Below, piece after piece: positions 1-10,140 of a stretch of 64,000 nt of DNA. How positions within the stretch are numbered: the stretch's first letter is position 1; each line of letters starts with the position of its first letter. The notes beneath the pieces are model-generated. The model ran no database searches. It was not told where the DNA came from and was given only the letters and a program-made list of their open reading frames with translations. A program made the position numbers and the translations under genes. This stretch comes from Bacillota bacterium (lineage in GTDB: Bacteria > Bacillota > Clostridia > Lachnospirales > Cellulosilyticaceae), in the NCBI GenBank assembly GCA_023393125.1, contig JAEWMQ010000073.1, positions 1 through 64,000 of the forward strand, given 5' to 3'.

Positions 1-209
1 GATATCTGGAAGGGTGACTTGGGAGAATTTTTTAGAGGCACTTGGCGAACGTTTTGGATGGATTTTAGCACGAGTGTTTGACCAGCGGGAGTTTTCGTGC
101 GTTCATCCAAATAAGTGAGCCTAGTGCCTCTAAAAATTCGAACCGGAACACTGGAAGATAGCCCTTCTTCTCTCATTTCCTCCCATCAGCCTTTCTCATA
201 AACGCCTCC
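1..209 (+). repeat. Structured dispersed repeat, copy A (cut by window start)
   Basis: This stretch is an inverted copy, roughly 95% identical by eye, of 18210-18464; its left end lies outside the window. It folds on itself: AGAGGCACT near 35 pairs with AGTGCCTCTA near 123, TTGGATG with CATCCAA, and GCACGA with TCGTGC around a short loop at 72-96. No reading frame is evident. It lies beyond the terminator of the 279-1385 gene. It could be a MITE-like element or a structured RNA; the family is not recognised. Confidence 0.8.
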
Positions 210-231
210 AAAATTTTATTTTCTTCAACAT

Positions 232-281
232 TAAAAGAGTCACTTAAGTAAATCTATCATTTTACTTAAGTGACTCTTTTA
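232..281 (-). terminator. Intrinsic terminator of the 279-1385 gene
   Basis: A perfect stem of about 20 bp (AAAAGAGTCACTTAAGTAAA and its complement) encloses a 7-base loop. The A/T-rich ends make it usable in both directions. It overlaps the last bases of the minus-strand gene. Confidence 0.85.
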
Positions 282-1385
282 TAGCTTTTCTAATATTTCT
301 TCTAAGCTTTTATAAAATGTGCTACCAAATTCATGGCATAAAAGCCCTTTATTGACCTTATAAACCGGCTTGTAATCTTCTTCCTTGAAAACATCATTAT
401 GAGCTTCTTTATTAATACAACGTAATTCTACTTCCAGTGTATTATAACTTCCCCAACGTCCAAAACGATGTGCAAAATCCTCATTTACTACAGCGGTTAA
501 AAGTAGAATTTTTCTTTGCTTATTAGTAATAAGCTCAATGATTTCTAACGGATACATTAAGCAGGATAAGGGACATAATGTATAAATAGGAATATCTCTC
601 TTTAAGGCATAGCTATGAGCGACGCATTTATAAGCCCCTTCTTCTTCTACTAATAATGCACAATGACCATCACATTCATTAATGGAACCATCTGAAGCAA
701 CAAAACCTCCTTTAGCTAAAGTTTTCTTGTAAGTTACTTCATCATAAGCTTTTACTTCTTCTTCAATATTTAAAAGATGCTTATCAAAAACTTTTCTGCT
801 GCTAGGTCCTAAATTACAAGGACTCCCACAACAACACCCATATTGATACAATTTTGTACATGCAAAACAATTTAAGTTAATCTCGTGTTTTAATGCTGCT
901 TCATCCACTAAAAATATCTGATTATCCTTTTCAATCATACTAAGTTTTCGCTTTAATAAATAGCTTTTTAAATCTTCTAAATGACTTGTAAAGCTATCTT
1001 CCATATCATAATACTCAGCATCGATAACACTATTTAGTAGTTTCTCAAGCCTTACATTGGCCACGTTTAAATCACTACTGGTAGTGGTTATTACAGTTTG
1101 TTCCTCATCAAACAAGTTTGTAATAGCTATTAATTTCTTTTGTAACTGTTTAATTAACTTACCCGTATTTAACTGAGTACTACTACTAAACTCTATTTTT
1201 AAGTGATCCTGTTCTATTTCTACTTGCTTTAATACAAGGTCTTGCTCTTTACATATATGAACTAGATTTTCTTTCACTAGTTTTTGTATTTCCTCTTCAA
1301 GGCTAGCCTTTTTCCCCTTAGTATACCAAGTAATAGTATACAACCATTTTGATTCATTATTTAATTGATTTTGCTTTTCTTCCAT
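279..1385 (-). CDS. IS200-type transposase-like domain fused to a Cys-cluster domain
   Basis: This 368-residue protein is of unknown function. Residues 13-90 resemble the HUH fold of IS200/IS605 TnpA: the order [31 protein letters not shown] matches TnpA, where the motif reads DHVH. Here it is H61-L-K63, so the second histidine is lost and nuclease activity is unlikely. Residues 170-290 are Cys-rich (C173, C176, C184-C186, C190, C238, C242, C254, C271, C275) and resemble YkgJ/DUF3109-type metal-binding clusters. Translation starts at an ATG behind AAGAGGAAACAGC. The gene is monocistronic, with its own terminator and a structured repeat beyond. The domain calls are from memory of family patterns; the fusion suggests a domesticated protein rather than an active transposase. 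Confidence 0.6.
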   Translation of the reverse strand: MEEKQNQLNNESKWLYTITWYTKGKKASLEEEIQKLVKENLVHICKEQDLVLKQVEIEQDHLKIEFSSSTQLNTGKLIKQLQKKLIAITNLFDEEQTVITTTSSDLNVANVRLEKLLNSVIDAEYYDMEDSFTSHLEDLKSYLLKRKLSMIEKDNQIFLVDEAALKHEINLNCFACTKLYQYGCCCGSPCNLGPSSRKVFDKHLLNIEEEVKAYDEVTYKKTLAKGGFVASDGSINECDGHCALLVEEEGAYKCVAHSYALKRDIPIYTLCPLSCLMYPLEIIELITNKQRKILLLTAVVNEDFAHRFGRWGSYNTLEVELRCINKEAHNDVFKEEDYKPVYKVNKGLLCHEFGSTFYKSLEEILEKL

Positions 1386-1641
1386 GCTGTTTCCTCTTCT
1401 TACTTATTCATATGACCTTTATTTTCTTTCGTAGCCTTTGTTCTACTACCTATCAAAAGTGACTTTATTCCTTCTCTTTATCTTAATACTAACTGTAATG
1501 AGTGTCTATGTAAAAGAGTATCATAGGTATTTACCTATGATTTTCATAAAAACCATCTATTTTACAAATAATCATTTTTCATTTAGACTATCTCTATACT
1601 TAAGCTCAAATTTATTCAACTATATAAGGAGAAAGAATATC

Positions 1642-2235
1642 ATGTCAACTCAAAAATCAACTAGAACTGGGCATCTTTTATGGCAACTTTTTATCTCTAC
1701 CTTTATGCTAAGTGCATGTACCTTTGGTGGTGGTTTTGTTATTGTTTCTTTAATGAAAAAGAAATTTGTTGAAGAATTAGGTTGGATTGAAGAAAGTGAA
1801 ATGCTAGATATTACAGCTATTGCTCAATCTTCCCCTGGACCTATTCCTATTAATGCCTCTGTTATTTTAGGCTATCGGATGAAAGGTATATTAGGTTCCA
1901 TTGTGGCTGTACTAGGTACCTCTATCCCACCTCTTATCATTATTTCTATTATTGCTGTGTTTTACGATGCTTTTCGTCATAATGCTATTATCTCTACGGC
2001 TCTTTTAGTGATGCGAGCTGGTGTAGCAGCTGTCATCTGTGACGTAGTCATTAATCTAGCTAAAAATATTATCCATACAGGAAATCGCTTTTATATGGCA
2101 CTTATGGTCATTACCTTTATCATGACCTACTTTATGGGAATTAGCGCTATGACCATTATCTTACTTTGTATTGCCATTGGGCTCATTACACTTTTACTTG
2201 AAATGAAACGTAGTAATCAAAAAGGAGGCTGCTAA
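1642..2235 (+). CDS. Chromate transporter, first half (CHR family)
   Basis: This membrane protein of 197 residues has one CHR domain. The FGGGFVIVSLM motif near its start and SSPGPIPINAS (pyrrolysine-free PGP motif) are typical of ChrA. Short CHR proteins work in pairs as anion (chromate or similar) transporters. The frame is open upstream to 1438, but the extra residues are hydrophobic junk without a ribosome site. AAGGAG at 1626-1631 sits correctly before the ATG at 1642, so that start is chosen. It is one base from the second CHR gene, forming a two-gene operon. The real substrate in anaerobes is uncertain. Confidence 0.85.
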   Translation: MSTQKSTRTGHLLWQLFISTFMLSACTFGGGFVIVSLMKKKFVEELGWIEESEMLDITAIAQSSPGPIPINASVILGYRMKGILGSIVAVLGTSIPPLIIISIIAVFYDAFRHNAIISTALLVMRAGVAAVICDVVINLAKNIIHTGNRFYMALMVITFIMTYFMGISAMTIILLCIAIGLITLLLEMKRSNQKGGC

Positions 2236-2236
2236 C

Positions 2237-2797
2237 ATGTTATTTCAATTATTCTTAAGCTTTCTCAAGGTAGGTCTCTTTAGTGTAGGTGGCGGTTATG
2301 CTGCTATTCCTCTTATACAAAATCAAATTGTAAATGTACATGGTCTTATGACTATGGCTGAATTTACAGATTTAATTACCATTGCTGAAATGACACCTGG
2401 ACCTATTTCTATTAACTCTGCTACCTTCGTAGGCACACAACTAGCGGGGCTACCAGGAGCACTTATTTGTACTTTAGGTTGCATATTACCTTCATTTATA
2501 CTTTGCCTAATGCTGGCTCACTTTTATTATAAATACCGCAATCTATCTGGTGTTCAAACAATTTTAGCAAGTCTTAGACCTGCCGTTGTTGCGCTAATTA
2601 GTTCAGCTGGACTTGCTATTTTATCTCTTGCCCTTTTTAATACAGATAAATCAGCTATTATTCTTACAAACTTTAGACCTATTGAATTTTGTTTATTTAT
2701 AGTGGGGCTAGTTGCCTTACGAAAATATAAACTTAATCCTATTATGGTCATCTTTGGTTCTGGTATTATTGGTACTTTAGCTTATAGTTTCTTCTAA
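2237..2797 (+). CDS. Chromate transporter, second half (CHR family)
   Basis: This 186-residue membrane protein repeats the CHR signature (FSVGGGYAAIPLI near the start and MTPGPISINSATF near residue 55). It is paired with the preceding CHR gene, one base away, with AAAGGAGG in the end of that gene as ribosome site. Together the two halves correspond to the duplicated halves of a long ChrA. Its last four bases overlap the end of the convergent LysR gene, so the two transcripts share no space for a terminator. Confidence 0.85.
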   Translation: MLFQLFLSFLKVGLFSVGGGYAAIPLIQNQIVNVHGLMTMAEFTDLITIAEMTPGPISINSATFVGTQLAGLPGALICTLGCILPSFILCLMLAHFYYKYRNLSGVQTILASLRPAVVALISSAGLAILSLALFNTDKSAIILTNFRPIEFCLFIVGLVALRKYKLNPIMVIFGSGIIGTLAYSFF

Positions 2798-3678
2798 CCC
2801 TTTAAACCATTTACTTGTAAACAATTTAAAAAACTAATTAAATGCTTAGATAAGAACTTATCTTTATGAGACACTACACAAATTTGTCTAGATAAACTAA
2901 TCCCTTCTAGCTCAATAATGTGTAGTGTCTTTTCTTTTATTTCCTTCTCAATAGTACGTAACGAAAAAATAGCTATTCCTTGGCCTGCAATAGCTGCTGC
3001 TTTAATAGCCTGTGTGTTTGTACACTCCCATTTAACTTCCATATTTACCTGATGTTTTTCTAAGATTTGGTGAAATAAGCTCCTTATACCACTTCCTTCT
3101 TCTCTACAAATCAGGTAATGTCCCTCTAATTCTTGAATGCGTAACATTTTTTTATGATACAAAGGATGATTTTTGCCAACGGCTACTACTAATGGATCTT
3201 TACATACTGCTTGTTTGACTAAATCTGGTGTAGCCACTCTTCCCTCAATAATCCCTAAATCTAACTGGCTACTTAAAAGCATTTCTTGTAATACATGAGT
3301 GTTATTAACAACCACTTTGACCTTAACCCCTGGATTTTCTTTCTCAAATATAGTGATAATGGGGTCTAACATATAACTTCCTGCTGTAATAGTAGCCCCT
3401 ATACGTAAATTCACCTTTTCACTCACATTTTTTAAATTCATTTCCATTTCATCAAAGGACTGAAGAATATGCCTGGCATATTGAAGAAGACGCTCTCCTG
3501 TTTCTGTAATATAAAGCTTTTTAGAAAGTCTCTCAAAGAGCTTGACCCCATAATACTCCTCTATTTCCTTAATAGCCTGACTCACTGAAGGTTGGGAAAT
3601 AAAAAGTGCTTTAGCTGCAAGTCCCATTTTCCCCTCCTTAGCTACTGCTACAAAAATTCTTAAATGCCTGATTGTCAT
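2794..3678 (-). CDS. LysR-family transcriptional regulator
   Basis: This 294-residue protein has an N-terminal winged helix-turn-helix (residues 1-60; AAKALFISQPSVSQAIKEIE) followed by a periplasmic-binding-like effector domain, the standard LysR layout. It resembles the CysL/CbbR branch (small anion or metabolite effectors). AAGGAGAAGG precedes the ATG. It is convergent with the CHR pair, with a 4-base overlap, so a regulatory link to chromate transport is possible but unproven; LysR targets are more often divergent. Confidence 0.85.
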   Translation of the reverse strand: MTIRHLRIFVAVAKEGKMGLAAKALFISQPSVSQAIKEIEEYYGVKLFERLSKKLYITETGERLLQYARHILQSFDEMEMNLKNVSEKVNLRIGATITAGSYMLDPIITIFEKENPGVKVKVVVNNTHVLQEMLLSSQLDLGIIEGRVATPDLVKQAVCKDPLVVAVGKNHPLYHKKMLRIQELEGHYLICREEGSGIRSLFHQILEKHQVNMEVKWECTNTQAIKAAAIAGQGIAIFSLRTIEKEIKEKTLHIIELEGISLSRQICVVSHKDKFLSKHLISFLNCLQVNGLKG

Positions 3679-3747
3679 AGCTTATTCCTTCTCCTTTGCT
3701 ACTTCATTATTTTTATTATAACCCATCTATTATCTACATGAATAGCA

Positions 3748-3792
3748 AAAAAAACACTAGATGATTATTAACTTATAATCATCTAGTGTTTT
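3748..3792 (-). terminator. Intrinsic terminator after the chemoreceptor gene
   Basis: AAAACACTAGATGATTAT pairs perfectly with its complement across a 6-base loop. It lies 5 bases beyond the stop of the minus-strand chemoreceptor gene, and the A/T tails on both sides fit a U-tract. Confidence 0.85.
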
Positions 3793-3796
3793 AAAT

Positions 3797-5869
3797 TTAT
3801 AGTTTGAAATTTCCTATTGAACCTTCTAAGCGCTGCATAGACTTAACTAAGTCTTGAGAGAGTACAGAGAGCTTTTGAATAACTAGCTTTTGTTCTTCAC
3901 TAAAGGCATTAACTTCCTCCGTAGCTGCAGTAGATTCTTCTATAACAGCTGCAATATTAGAAATCTTATTGGTGGTTTCACTACGAAGTCTATTCATATC
4001 TCCAACTTGGCCATTAATATGGCTTAATTCTTCATCCATGTGTTGTAAGATAGTAATCATTTCTTTGAAAATAACAGAAGTTTTATCTACTGCTTGATTT
4101 TGCTCACTAAAAATTTCATTTGCCTTTCTTACAAGTTCCGTGGTATTTAAGGTTGTATTTTCTATCTCCTGTAAGGTCTTTCCTATCGTTAGAGTAGACG
4201 ATTTAGATTGCTCTGCCAATTTCCTTACTTCTTCAGCTACTACGGCAAAGCCTCTTCCAACTTCTCCTGCACGTGCAGCTTCAATACTTGCATTAAGGGC
4301 TAAAAGATTAGTTTGTTCACTAATACCATCTAAGAACCTCATCATCTTTTCAATACCTTTATTTAACTCATTTAATTCCCCTACACTAACATTCATTTCC
4401 TTTGTAATGCTAATAGAGGATGCCATTGTTGTATTTAGTAAAGTCATTGTAGTCGAAGCTTCATTAAGCATTTTCTTAGCACCTTGTGTGCTTTTATAGA
4501 TGTTTTGTGTTTTCTCACTAACCGTCTGTATACTCTCCCCAAGATTAGCCATTGCCACAACACCTTCTTGGGTATCAGCAGCTTGGTGATTTGCTCCCTG
4601 CGCTATGTCACCTACTGAACTCGTTAATTGTGAAAAGCCTTCTACTGTTTCAGAAGTTGATTCAGAAAGGATCTGGCTACTTTTTAAAGTACTTGCTATT
4701 ACTTCTTTAGTTTCATCTAAAAGCTTATGTATATTGGCTATCATATGATTAAAGCTTTTGCATAAGAGCGTTATCTCATTATGTCCTTTACTTTCAACTT
4801 GAATTGTTAAATCTCCCTCTTCTGCTTTTTTCATCAACTGCACTAGCTTAATAATAGGGTTTGAAAAATTTCTAGCAATTCTTGTACCTACTACTACTGC
4901 TAAAACAGCTACCACAAGTACTAACATCCATGTCATTAAGCTTGCTTGTTCTATACGTTCTGTAAGTGACTGTTCTGGTACTTGTACAATCATCTTCCAG
5001 CCATTGCTCATGTTATGATAAGTTACAAGCTGCTTGCCCACTATAGTAGAACCGCTTGATTCTCCCTTTTCAGTAGCCTCCCATATTTTATCACTTATTT
5101 CAACCTGTTCTTCTGGCTTACTATAAATATTTTTTTTATTGCTATCCATAATAACTATAGATGAACCATTTAACAAATTAACCTGTTCAATAGCAGATAC
5201 CATATGACTTAAGCTGACTTCCATCACAATAATATCTTTTGAAGTACTTTTACCATTTAATTTTCTAGCAACAAAAATATTGTCTTCTAAGTCTCCTAAC
5301 CCTGCAATCCAAGTAGGATTCATACCTATATCATAGTCTCTTATATGGGCTATAGATTCTAGCTTGGTCTTATTAGATTGTCCACCAGATATAATATCTC
5401 CTTTTGTAGGAACCACCCATATATTAGTTATGGCACTGTTTAATGAGAATACAGCATTTATTTGAGAAGATATGTTTCTTGTTCCTGTTAACTTCTCGAA
5501 CATATCATCAGAATTATACTTTTCAAAATTATTTATAGGAACAGTATTAGCAACTACAAAATCAGTTATCTCCTTCTCAACTTGTGTATTAAATACCCTG
5601 ATATTTTCGGATACTTGTTTAATAACTTCCTCATACAACTTATTAGTAGTTTCTTTTACCAAATCTTTTGAAACCTTAGTCGAAAAAATATTAACAATTA
5701 ATAAAGGGATAATAGCAAAGCATATACACATAGCTATGATACTTGTCTTTATAGAAACAAATTTATCCTTTTTAGCAGCCCCCCCCACTTTTTTCTCATA
5801 TTTTTGTTTTAGCGGCTTACTCATTAACTTCTTATTTTGTGTCAATTGAATTGTCTTTCTTTTTCGCAT
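3797..5869 (-). CDS. Methyl-accepting chemotaxis protein
   Basis: This transmembrane chemoreceptor has 690 residues. Order: cytoplasmic Lys-rich tail (1-37), TM1 (about 38-65), an extracellular Cache-like sensing domain (about 66-310), TM2, HAMP, and a long coiled-coil signalling domain. Its hairpin tip at about 513-555 carries [19 protein letters not shown], the conserved CheA/CheW contact. The ATG at 5869 is chosen because GAGGGAGA precedes it; an upstream in-frame extension to 5938 has no ribosome site. Ligand unknown. A run of eight G (coding strand) lies near codon 30, just ahead of TM1 (see findings). The gene is alone between terminators. Confidence 0.93.
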   Translation of the reverse strand: MRKRKTIQLTQNKKLMSKPLKQKYEKKVGGAAKKDKFVSIKTSIIAMCICFAIIPLLIVNIFSTKVSKDLVKETTNKLYEEVIKQVSENIRVFNTQVEKEITDFVVANTVPINNFEKYNSDDMFEKLTGTRNISSQINAVFSLNSAITNIWVVPTKGDIISGGQSNKTKLESIAHIRDYDIGMNPTWIAGLGDLEDNIFVARKLNGKSTSKDIIVMEVSLSHMVSAIEQVNLLNGSSIVIMDSNKKNIYSKPEEQVEISDKIWEATEKGESSGSTIVGKQLVTYHNMSNGWKMIVQVPEQSLTERIEQASLMTWMLVLVVAVLAVVVGTRIARNFSNPIIKLVQLMKKAEEGDLTIQVESKGHNEITLLCKSFNHMIANIHKLLDETKEVIASTLKSSQILSESTSETVEGFSQLTSSVGDIAQGANHQAADTQEGVVAMANLGESIQTVSEKTQNIYKSTQGAKKMLNEASTTMTLLNTTMASSISITKEMNVSVGELNELNKGIEKMMRFLDGISEQTNLLALNASIEAARAGEVGRGFAVVAEEVRKLAEQSKSSTLTIGKTLQEIENTTLNTTELVRKANEIFSEQNQAVDKTSVIFKEMITILQHMDEELSHINGQVGDMNRLRSETTNKISNIAAVIEESTAATEEVNAFSEEQKLVIQKLSVLSQDLVKSMQRLEGSIGNFKL

Positions 5870-5980
5870 ACACGTCTCCCTCTTTTTTATCTTATATACT
5901 CCCCTTCTATTGTAACATATTCTATGTAATTTAAACAATAAATTAAAATAATTTTAAATAAAATAATACATTCTACACAT

Positions 5981-6014
5981 AAAAAAAGCTACTATAAGAT
6001 AATAGCAGCTTTTT
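5981..6014 (-). terminator. Intrinsic terminator after the alcohol dehydrogenase gene
   Basis: AAAAAGCT pairs with AGCTTTTT, with an inner CTAT/ATAG extension. It is A-rich on one side and T-rich on the other, so bidirectional. It lies 23 bases beyond the ADH stop. Confidence 0.8.
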
Positions 6015-6037
6015 CATGTATAGAATGTTTGATGTTT

Positions 6038-7228
6038 TTAGAAGTTAACTTCTGTGCCATAATAACAGCATTTTAGAAGTTCTTCCATTTGTTCTTGATC
6101 TGGAATTCTTGGATTTGAACCTGTACAAGCATCACTAATAGCAAGTGCTGCTACTTCTGGCAGTTTTTCTAAGAATTCATCTTCTGGTACCATACCATCT
6201 TCATAGTCTTTAATGCATTTTGGAATATTAAGGGCTACATTATAAGCTTCAATTTTATCGCAAAGCGCTTTAACTAGGCCTTCAGTTGTACCAGCTTCTA
6301 GGCCAACAAACTTAGCAATTTCTGCATAGCGTTTTGCTGCCACTTCATCTTTAGCATTAAATCTAATCACTTGTGGTAAATACATGGCATTAGCACAACC
6401 ATGAACAATATGCCCATTTTTGTAAGCAGCACCTGTTTTATGTGCCATAGAGTGAACGATTCCTAAAAGTGCATTAGAAAATGCCATACCTGCAAGACAT
6501 TGTGCATAGTGCATTTGTTCACGTGCTTCCATATCTCCCTCATAAGAAGCTTGTAAGTATTTAAAAGTCATCTCAATGGCTTTTAAAGCTAATGGATCTG
6601 TAAAACAACAATTCAAAGTAGAAACATAAGCTTCAATGGCATGTGTTAAAGCATCCATTCCTGTATGTGCTGTTAATTTAGCTGGCATTGTTTCTGCAAG
6701 ATTAGGATCTACAATGGCAATGTCTGGTGTAATATTAAAGTCTGCTAATGGATATTTAATCCCTTTTGCATAGTCTGTAATAACTGAGAAAGCTGTTACT
6801 TCAGTAGCTGTTCCTGATGTAGATGGAATAGCACAGAATTTAGCTTTTTGTCTAAGTGTTGGGAATGAGAAAGGCTGAATAATAGCTTCAAAAGTAGTAT
6901 CTGGATATTCATAGAAAACCCACATTGCTTTAGCAGCATCAATAGGTGAACCACCACCAATAGCTACAATCCAATCTGGCTCGAATTCACGCATCATCTC
7001 TGCGCCTTTCATAACCGTTTCTACAGATGGGTCTGGTTCAACGTTCTCGAATAATTTAACTTCCATACCTGCTTCTTTTAAATTGTTTACAACTTGATCT
7101 AAGAACCCAAAGCGTCTCATTGAACCGCCACCAACTACTACAATTGCTTTTTTACCTGGTAAATTTTTTAGTTCACTAATTGTACCTTTTCCATGATATA
7201 AATCTCTTGGTAATGTAAAGCGTGCCAT
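6038..7228 (-). CDS. Iron-containing alcohol dehydrogenase
   Basis: This 396-residue cytoplasmic NAD(P)-dependent group III alcohol dehydrogenase probably interconverts aldehydes and alcohols in fermentation. The GGGSPID nucleotide motif is at 91-97. The iron ligands appear intact by comparison with FucO: D192, H196 (MDALTHAIEAY), H263 and H276 (HGCANA). Its length is full for the family. AGGAGGAATTAAC precedes the ATG. A divergent LysR gene 288 bases away is the likely regulator. The substrate (ethanol, butanol, 1,3-propanediol or another) cannot be told from sequence. Confidence 0.93.
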   Translation of the reverse strand: MARFTLPRDLYHGKGTISELKNLPGKKAIVVVGGGSMRRFGFLDQVVNNLKEAGMEVKLFENVEPDPSVETVMKGAEMMREFEPDWIVAIGGGSPIDAAKAMWVFYEYPDTTFEAIIQPFSFPTLRQKAKFCAIPSTSGTATEVTAFSVITDYAKGIKYPLADFNITPDIAIVDPNLAETMPAKLTAHTGMDALTHAIEAYVSTLNCCFTDPLALKAIEMTFKYLQASYEGDMEAREQMHYAQCLAGMAFSNALLGIVHSMAHKTGAAYKNGHIVHGCANAMYLPQVIRFNAKDEVAAKRYAEIAKFVGLEAGTTEGLVKALCDKIEAYNVALNIPKCIKDYEDGMVPEDEFLEKLPEVAALAISDACTGSNPRIPDQEQMEELLKCCYYGTEVNF

Positions 7229-7516
7229 GTTAATTCCTCCTATAATCTTTGTTGTATATTATTTTTCTTTCTTTGTTAATATTATAACATACTCATTTTT
7301 AGATTGGTAATATCAAATCAGAATACCCCTAATATATAAAAAACATTACTCATTTTTATATTTATATGCTTTTTTCATCATTTCTTTATTTAATAAGCTA
7401 CAAAATTTTTATTTATTGGTCTTTTGTGTTACTATAGAACTATGAAATGATGTAACTGTTCAGTCTTACTACACTAATCAACCATTAGACATCGCAAAGG
7501 AAATGAGAGGGATATT

Positions 7517-8464
7517 ATGAATTTACAACAACTACGTTATGTACTTGAAGTTGAGAAATCTAGTTCCATTACCAGAGCAGCTAAAAATCTTTTTATGGGA
7601 CAACCTAATTTAAGTAAGGCTATTAAAGAATTAGAGCTTGAAATTGGTGTTACTCTTTTCAAACGCACACCTAAAGGTGTAGAGCCTACTCGTGATGGTA
7701 TACAATTTCTTCAATATGCTAGAACTATTCTTTCGCAAATGGATGAATTAGAAAGTCTTTATAAAACGCATCATGAAGAAAACTTTAAATTAACTATTTC
7801 TGTTCCTAGGGCTACTTATATTTCTACTGCCTTCTCACAGTTTTTAAATACTTCTTTAAAAGAAGAAAACATAGAGTCCTGGCCTTTAAATATTCACTAT
7901 AAAGAAACAAATGCCCATACTACTATTCAAGATGTTGCTATAGGTGAAAGTGACTTAGGCATTATACGGTATCAAAAAGCCCATGAAGATTACTTTTTAA
8001 GCCTCCTCAAAGAACATAGTCTGCAGTATGAATGCATTGGGGAATTTACTATGTGTATTATGCTACATAAAAATCATCCACTAGCAGATTATGAGGATAT
8101 TCCTTTTCATGCCTTAGACCAATACATAGAAATTCTACATGGTGACTTTCAAGAACCTAATATAGCTTTTAATCATATCAAAAAAGATGCGGAAATAGCT
8201 GTACCTCAAAAACGTATTTATATTTATGACCGTAGTAGCCAATTTGACTTACTAGAACAAGTTAATGGGACCTATTTATGGGTCAGTCCCATGCCTGAAG
8301 AAGCCATTAAAAAGTATAACTTAGTCACCAGAAAGTGTAACCTTGCTGCTCCTACTACAGATATCATCATTTACCCACATAAAGACATGCTTAAATCTCA
8401 TGAGTTAGCTTTTATTGATGTTTTACGCTCTACCTTAAATAGCTTAGATCAAAAACAAACGTAG
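7517..8464 (+). CDS. LysR-family transcriptional regulator, divergent from the ADH
   Basis: This 315-residue LysR protein has its helix-turn-helix at 1-60 (AAKNLFMGQPNLSKAIKELE) and an effector-binding domain after it. It is transcribed away from the iron ADH gene across a 288-base A/T-rich gap that should hold both promoters, the classic LysR arrangement; control of the ADH is inferred from this. GAAATGAGAGGG precedes the ATG. Its stop codon is inside the first arm of its terminator. Confidence 0.9.
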   Translation: MNLQQLRYVLEVEKSSSITRAAKNLFMGQPNLSKAIKELELEIGVTLFKRTPKGVEPTRDGIQFLQYARTILSQMDELESLYKTHHEENFKLTISVPRATYISTAFSQFLNTSLKEENIESWPLNIHYKETNAHTTIQDVAIGESDLGIIRYQKAHEDYFLSLLKEHSLQYECIGEFTMCIMLHKNHPLADYEDIPFHALDQYIEILHGDFQEPNIAFNHIKKDAEIAVPQKRIYIYDRSSQFDLLEQVNGTYLWVSPMPEEAIKKYNLVTRKCNLAAPTTDIIIYPHKDMLKSHELAFIDVLRSTLNSLDQKQT

Positions 8465-8500
8465 TCCCCAAGTCCTCTAGTAAAGTCTTGGGGATTACGT
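8459..8500 (+). terminator. Intrinsic terminator of the LysR gene
   Basis: A 14-bp stem (ACGTAGTCCCCAAG with CTTGGGGATTACGT, one G-U pair) is followed by TTTATTTTAATTT. The upstream arm includes the TAG stop codon of the LysR gene. It can also serve the convergent MscS gene. Confidence 0.85.
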
Positions 8501-8513
8501 TTATTTTAATTTC

Positions 8514-9362
8514 TTATAAAAGCTTAATATGATTCTTTTCTTTGATTTGTTCTAAGATTTCTTCCCATATGAGATTTTCTGTCACTCTTACTTTCCTTGG
8601 CTCACAAAGATAACGTAAGCTAAGCCATATAGCACCTTCTTTTATTTCTGTATATACAATAGGTGTAAGATTGTTATAAAAAATTAAATACTGTTTACTA
8701 GCAGTCTCTATTTGGGCTTTAGCCTCTTCGGTGTAATCACTACTATACTTTGCTATAATCTTATAAAAAAGATCCTTTGCCTCATGCAAATCACTTGTTA
8801 AATCTAATTTAACTATCATTTCATTCCAAATATACTTAAATCCTTTTTCATAGTTAGCTACGGGGCCTGAAAAAACAAGCATATTAGGCATATGTAAAAT
8901 ACGTCCTGTACTTTGTTCCTGGGTAATGCGATTACCAACCTCTAGCATAGTGAACTGAAGAAGGTTTAAATCAATCACATCTCCTACTTGCCCTGCCACT
9001 TCTATACGTTCGCCTACTTTAAAAGGTTTTGCAAATAAAATGTAAAGTCCACCTATTAGATTTGTAAAAACATCTCTAATGGCAATAGTAAGCCCAGCTG
9101 ACAAAAATCCTAAAATAGTTAAAATAGATGTTGAGGATTTCTGCCATATAATCAGTAAACATAGCAAATACAATGCAGCATAAATGCTGCTTAATACTTT
9201 TGTACGCTTATATTGCCTTCCTTGACCTTCGCTTACTGCTTTAATTAACTTTTGTGTATATTGCTTTAAGATAAGGATGACAATTAATGAGGCAATACTA
9301 TAAACTATTTTATCGGTGATTGTACCAGAATTAATGATCTGCTCCTGAATCCATAGCCACAT
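8514..9362 (-). CDS. MscS-family small-conductance mechanosensitive channel
   Basis: This membrane protein of 282 residues has three hydrophobic segments in the first 105 residues; the third (GLTIAIRDVFTNLIGGLYIL) is the MscS pore helix. A beta domain follows (KPFKVGERIEVAGQVGDV). It gates open on membrane tension to release solutes in hypo-osmotic shock. It has fewer membrane segments than large MscS relatives but matches the core family length. GAGGGGGGATCAC precedes the ATG. It is convergent with LysR and probably monocistronic. Confidence 0.9.
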   Translation of the reverse strand: MWLWIQEQIINSGTITDKIVYSIASLIVILILKQYTQKLIKAVSEGQGRQYKRTKVLSSIYAALYLLCLLIIWQKSSTSILTILGFLSAGLTIAIRDVFTNLIGGLYILFAKPFKVGERIEVAGQVGDVIDLNLLQFTMLEVGNRITQEQSTGRILHMPNMLVFSGPVANYEKGFKYIWNEMIVKLDLTSDLHEAKDLFYKIIAKYSSDYTEEAKAQIETASKQYLIFYNNLTPIVYTEIKEGAIWLSLRYLCEPRKVRVTENLIWEEILEQIKEKNHIKLL

Positions 9363-9432
9363 GTGATCCCCCCTCTCTCTTTTTATGTTAATATATACTT
9401 TTCTCTAGTATATACTACTTTTTATACGTTCT

Positions 9433-10095
9433 CTACTGCAATTGATCTATCAGGTCATAATGTGCATTAATAGCTGCTAATCCTGCATCTAAATTCTTTT
9501 CTTCTAGCCCTAAGTAGATTTGCAAATGTAGATGGGCTAGCTGTTTTCGTTCATCTATAGTCGCCTTTTTAAGAGTTTTCTCTATTAATTCCTCACAAAC
9601 ACTTGCTAATGGCTCCACAATATTCATCATAAGCGTATTACCTGTAGCTTTAACAATAGCAAAGTGAAAGCTTCTATCAAATGCAATCTCATCTTCTAAT
9701 CTTTCATCTAAAGGATTCATTAAGCAACTTTTGATTTCTTGTAACTGCTGATTAGATATACTTCTCATAGCAATTTTATAAGCTTCTAATTCTATAGCCC
9801 TTCTTACTTCACTAATAGCCCTATAATCTACTTGTTTCATTAATAGCATTAAACTAAAGGATTCTGTTAGATTTTTAGAAAAATCCCCAGTTAAATAGTT
9901 TCCAGACCCTTGCTTACTTTCAATAAGTCCAATATTCTCCATGCTTTTTAGGGCTTCTCTAATAGAAGGACGAGATATCCCTAACTTTTCAGAAAGCTTT
10001 CTCTCTGTTTCTAACTTACTTCCTACCTGAAGTGCACCACTTTTCATTTGCTCTTTTACATATTCAATTACTTTAAAGTATTCTTTATTCTCCAT
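9433..10095 (-). CDS. GntR/FadR-family regulator, downstream of lrgAB
   Basis: This 220-residue regulator has an N-terminal GntR winged helix (residues 5-70; ERKLSEKLGISRPSIREALK) and a C-terminal all-helical FCD ligand domain. The FadR subgroup binds small carboxylates such as lactate, pyruvate or fatty acyl-CoA. It follows lrgB by 45 bases on the same strand and is likely the last gene of an lrgA-lrgB-gntR operon. The matching TGGTnnnACCA palindrome lies before lrgA, so autoregulation of the operon is the simplest reading. Confidence 0.88.
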   Translation of the reverse strand: MENKEYFKVIEYVKEQMKSGALQVGSKLETERKLSEKLGISRPSIREALKSMENIGLIESKQGSGNYLTGDFSKNLTESFSLMLLMKQVDYRAISEVRRAIELEAYKIAMRSISNQQLQEIKSCLMNPLDERLEDEIAFDRSFHFAIVKATGNTLMMNIVEPLASVCEELIEKTLKKATIDERKQLAHLHLQIYLGLEEKNLDAGLAAINAHYDLIDQLQ

Positions 10096-10140
10096 ATACT
10101 CTCCTTATGTTAATGTACGCCTCTCTATATAATGACGCTC

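Noticed and set aside
1438..1641. Upstream in-frame extension of the first CHR gene
   Set aside because: Hydrophobic residues without a ribosome site; AAGGAG sits properly before the ATG at 1642.
4140..4499. Plus-strand frame opposite the chemoreceptor
   Set aside because: Antisense shadow of the conserved signalling domain; no ribosome site.
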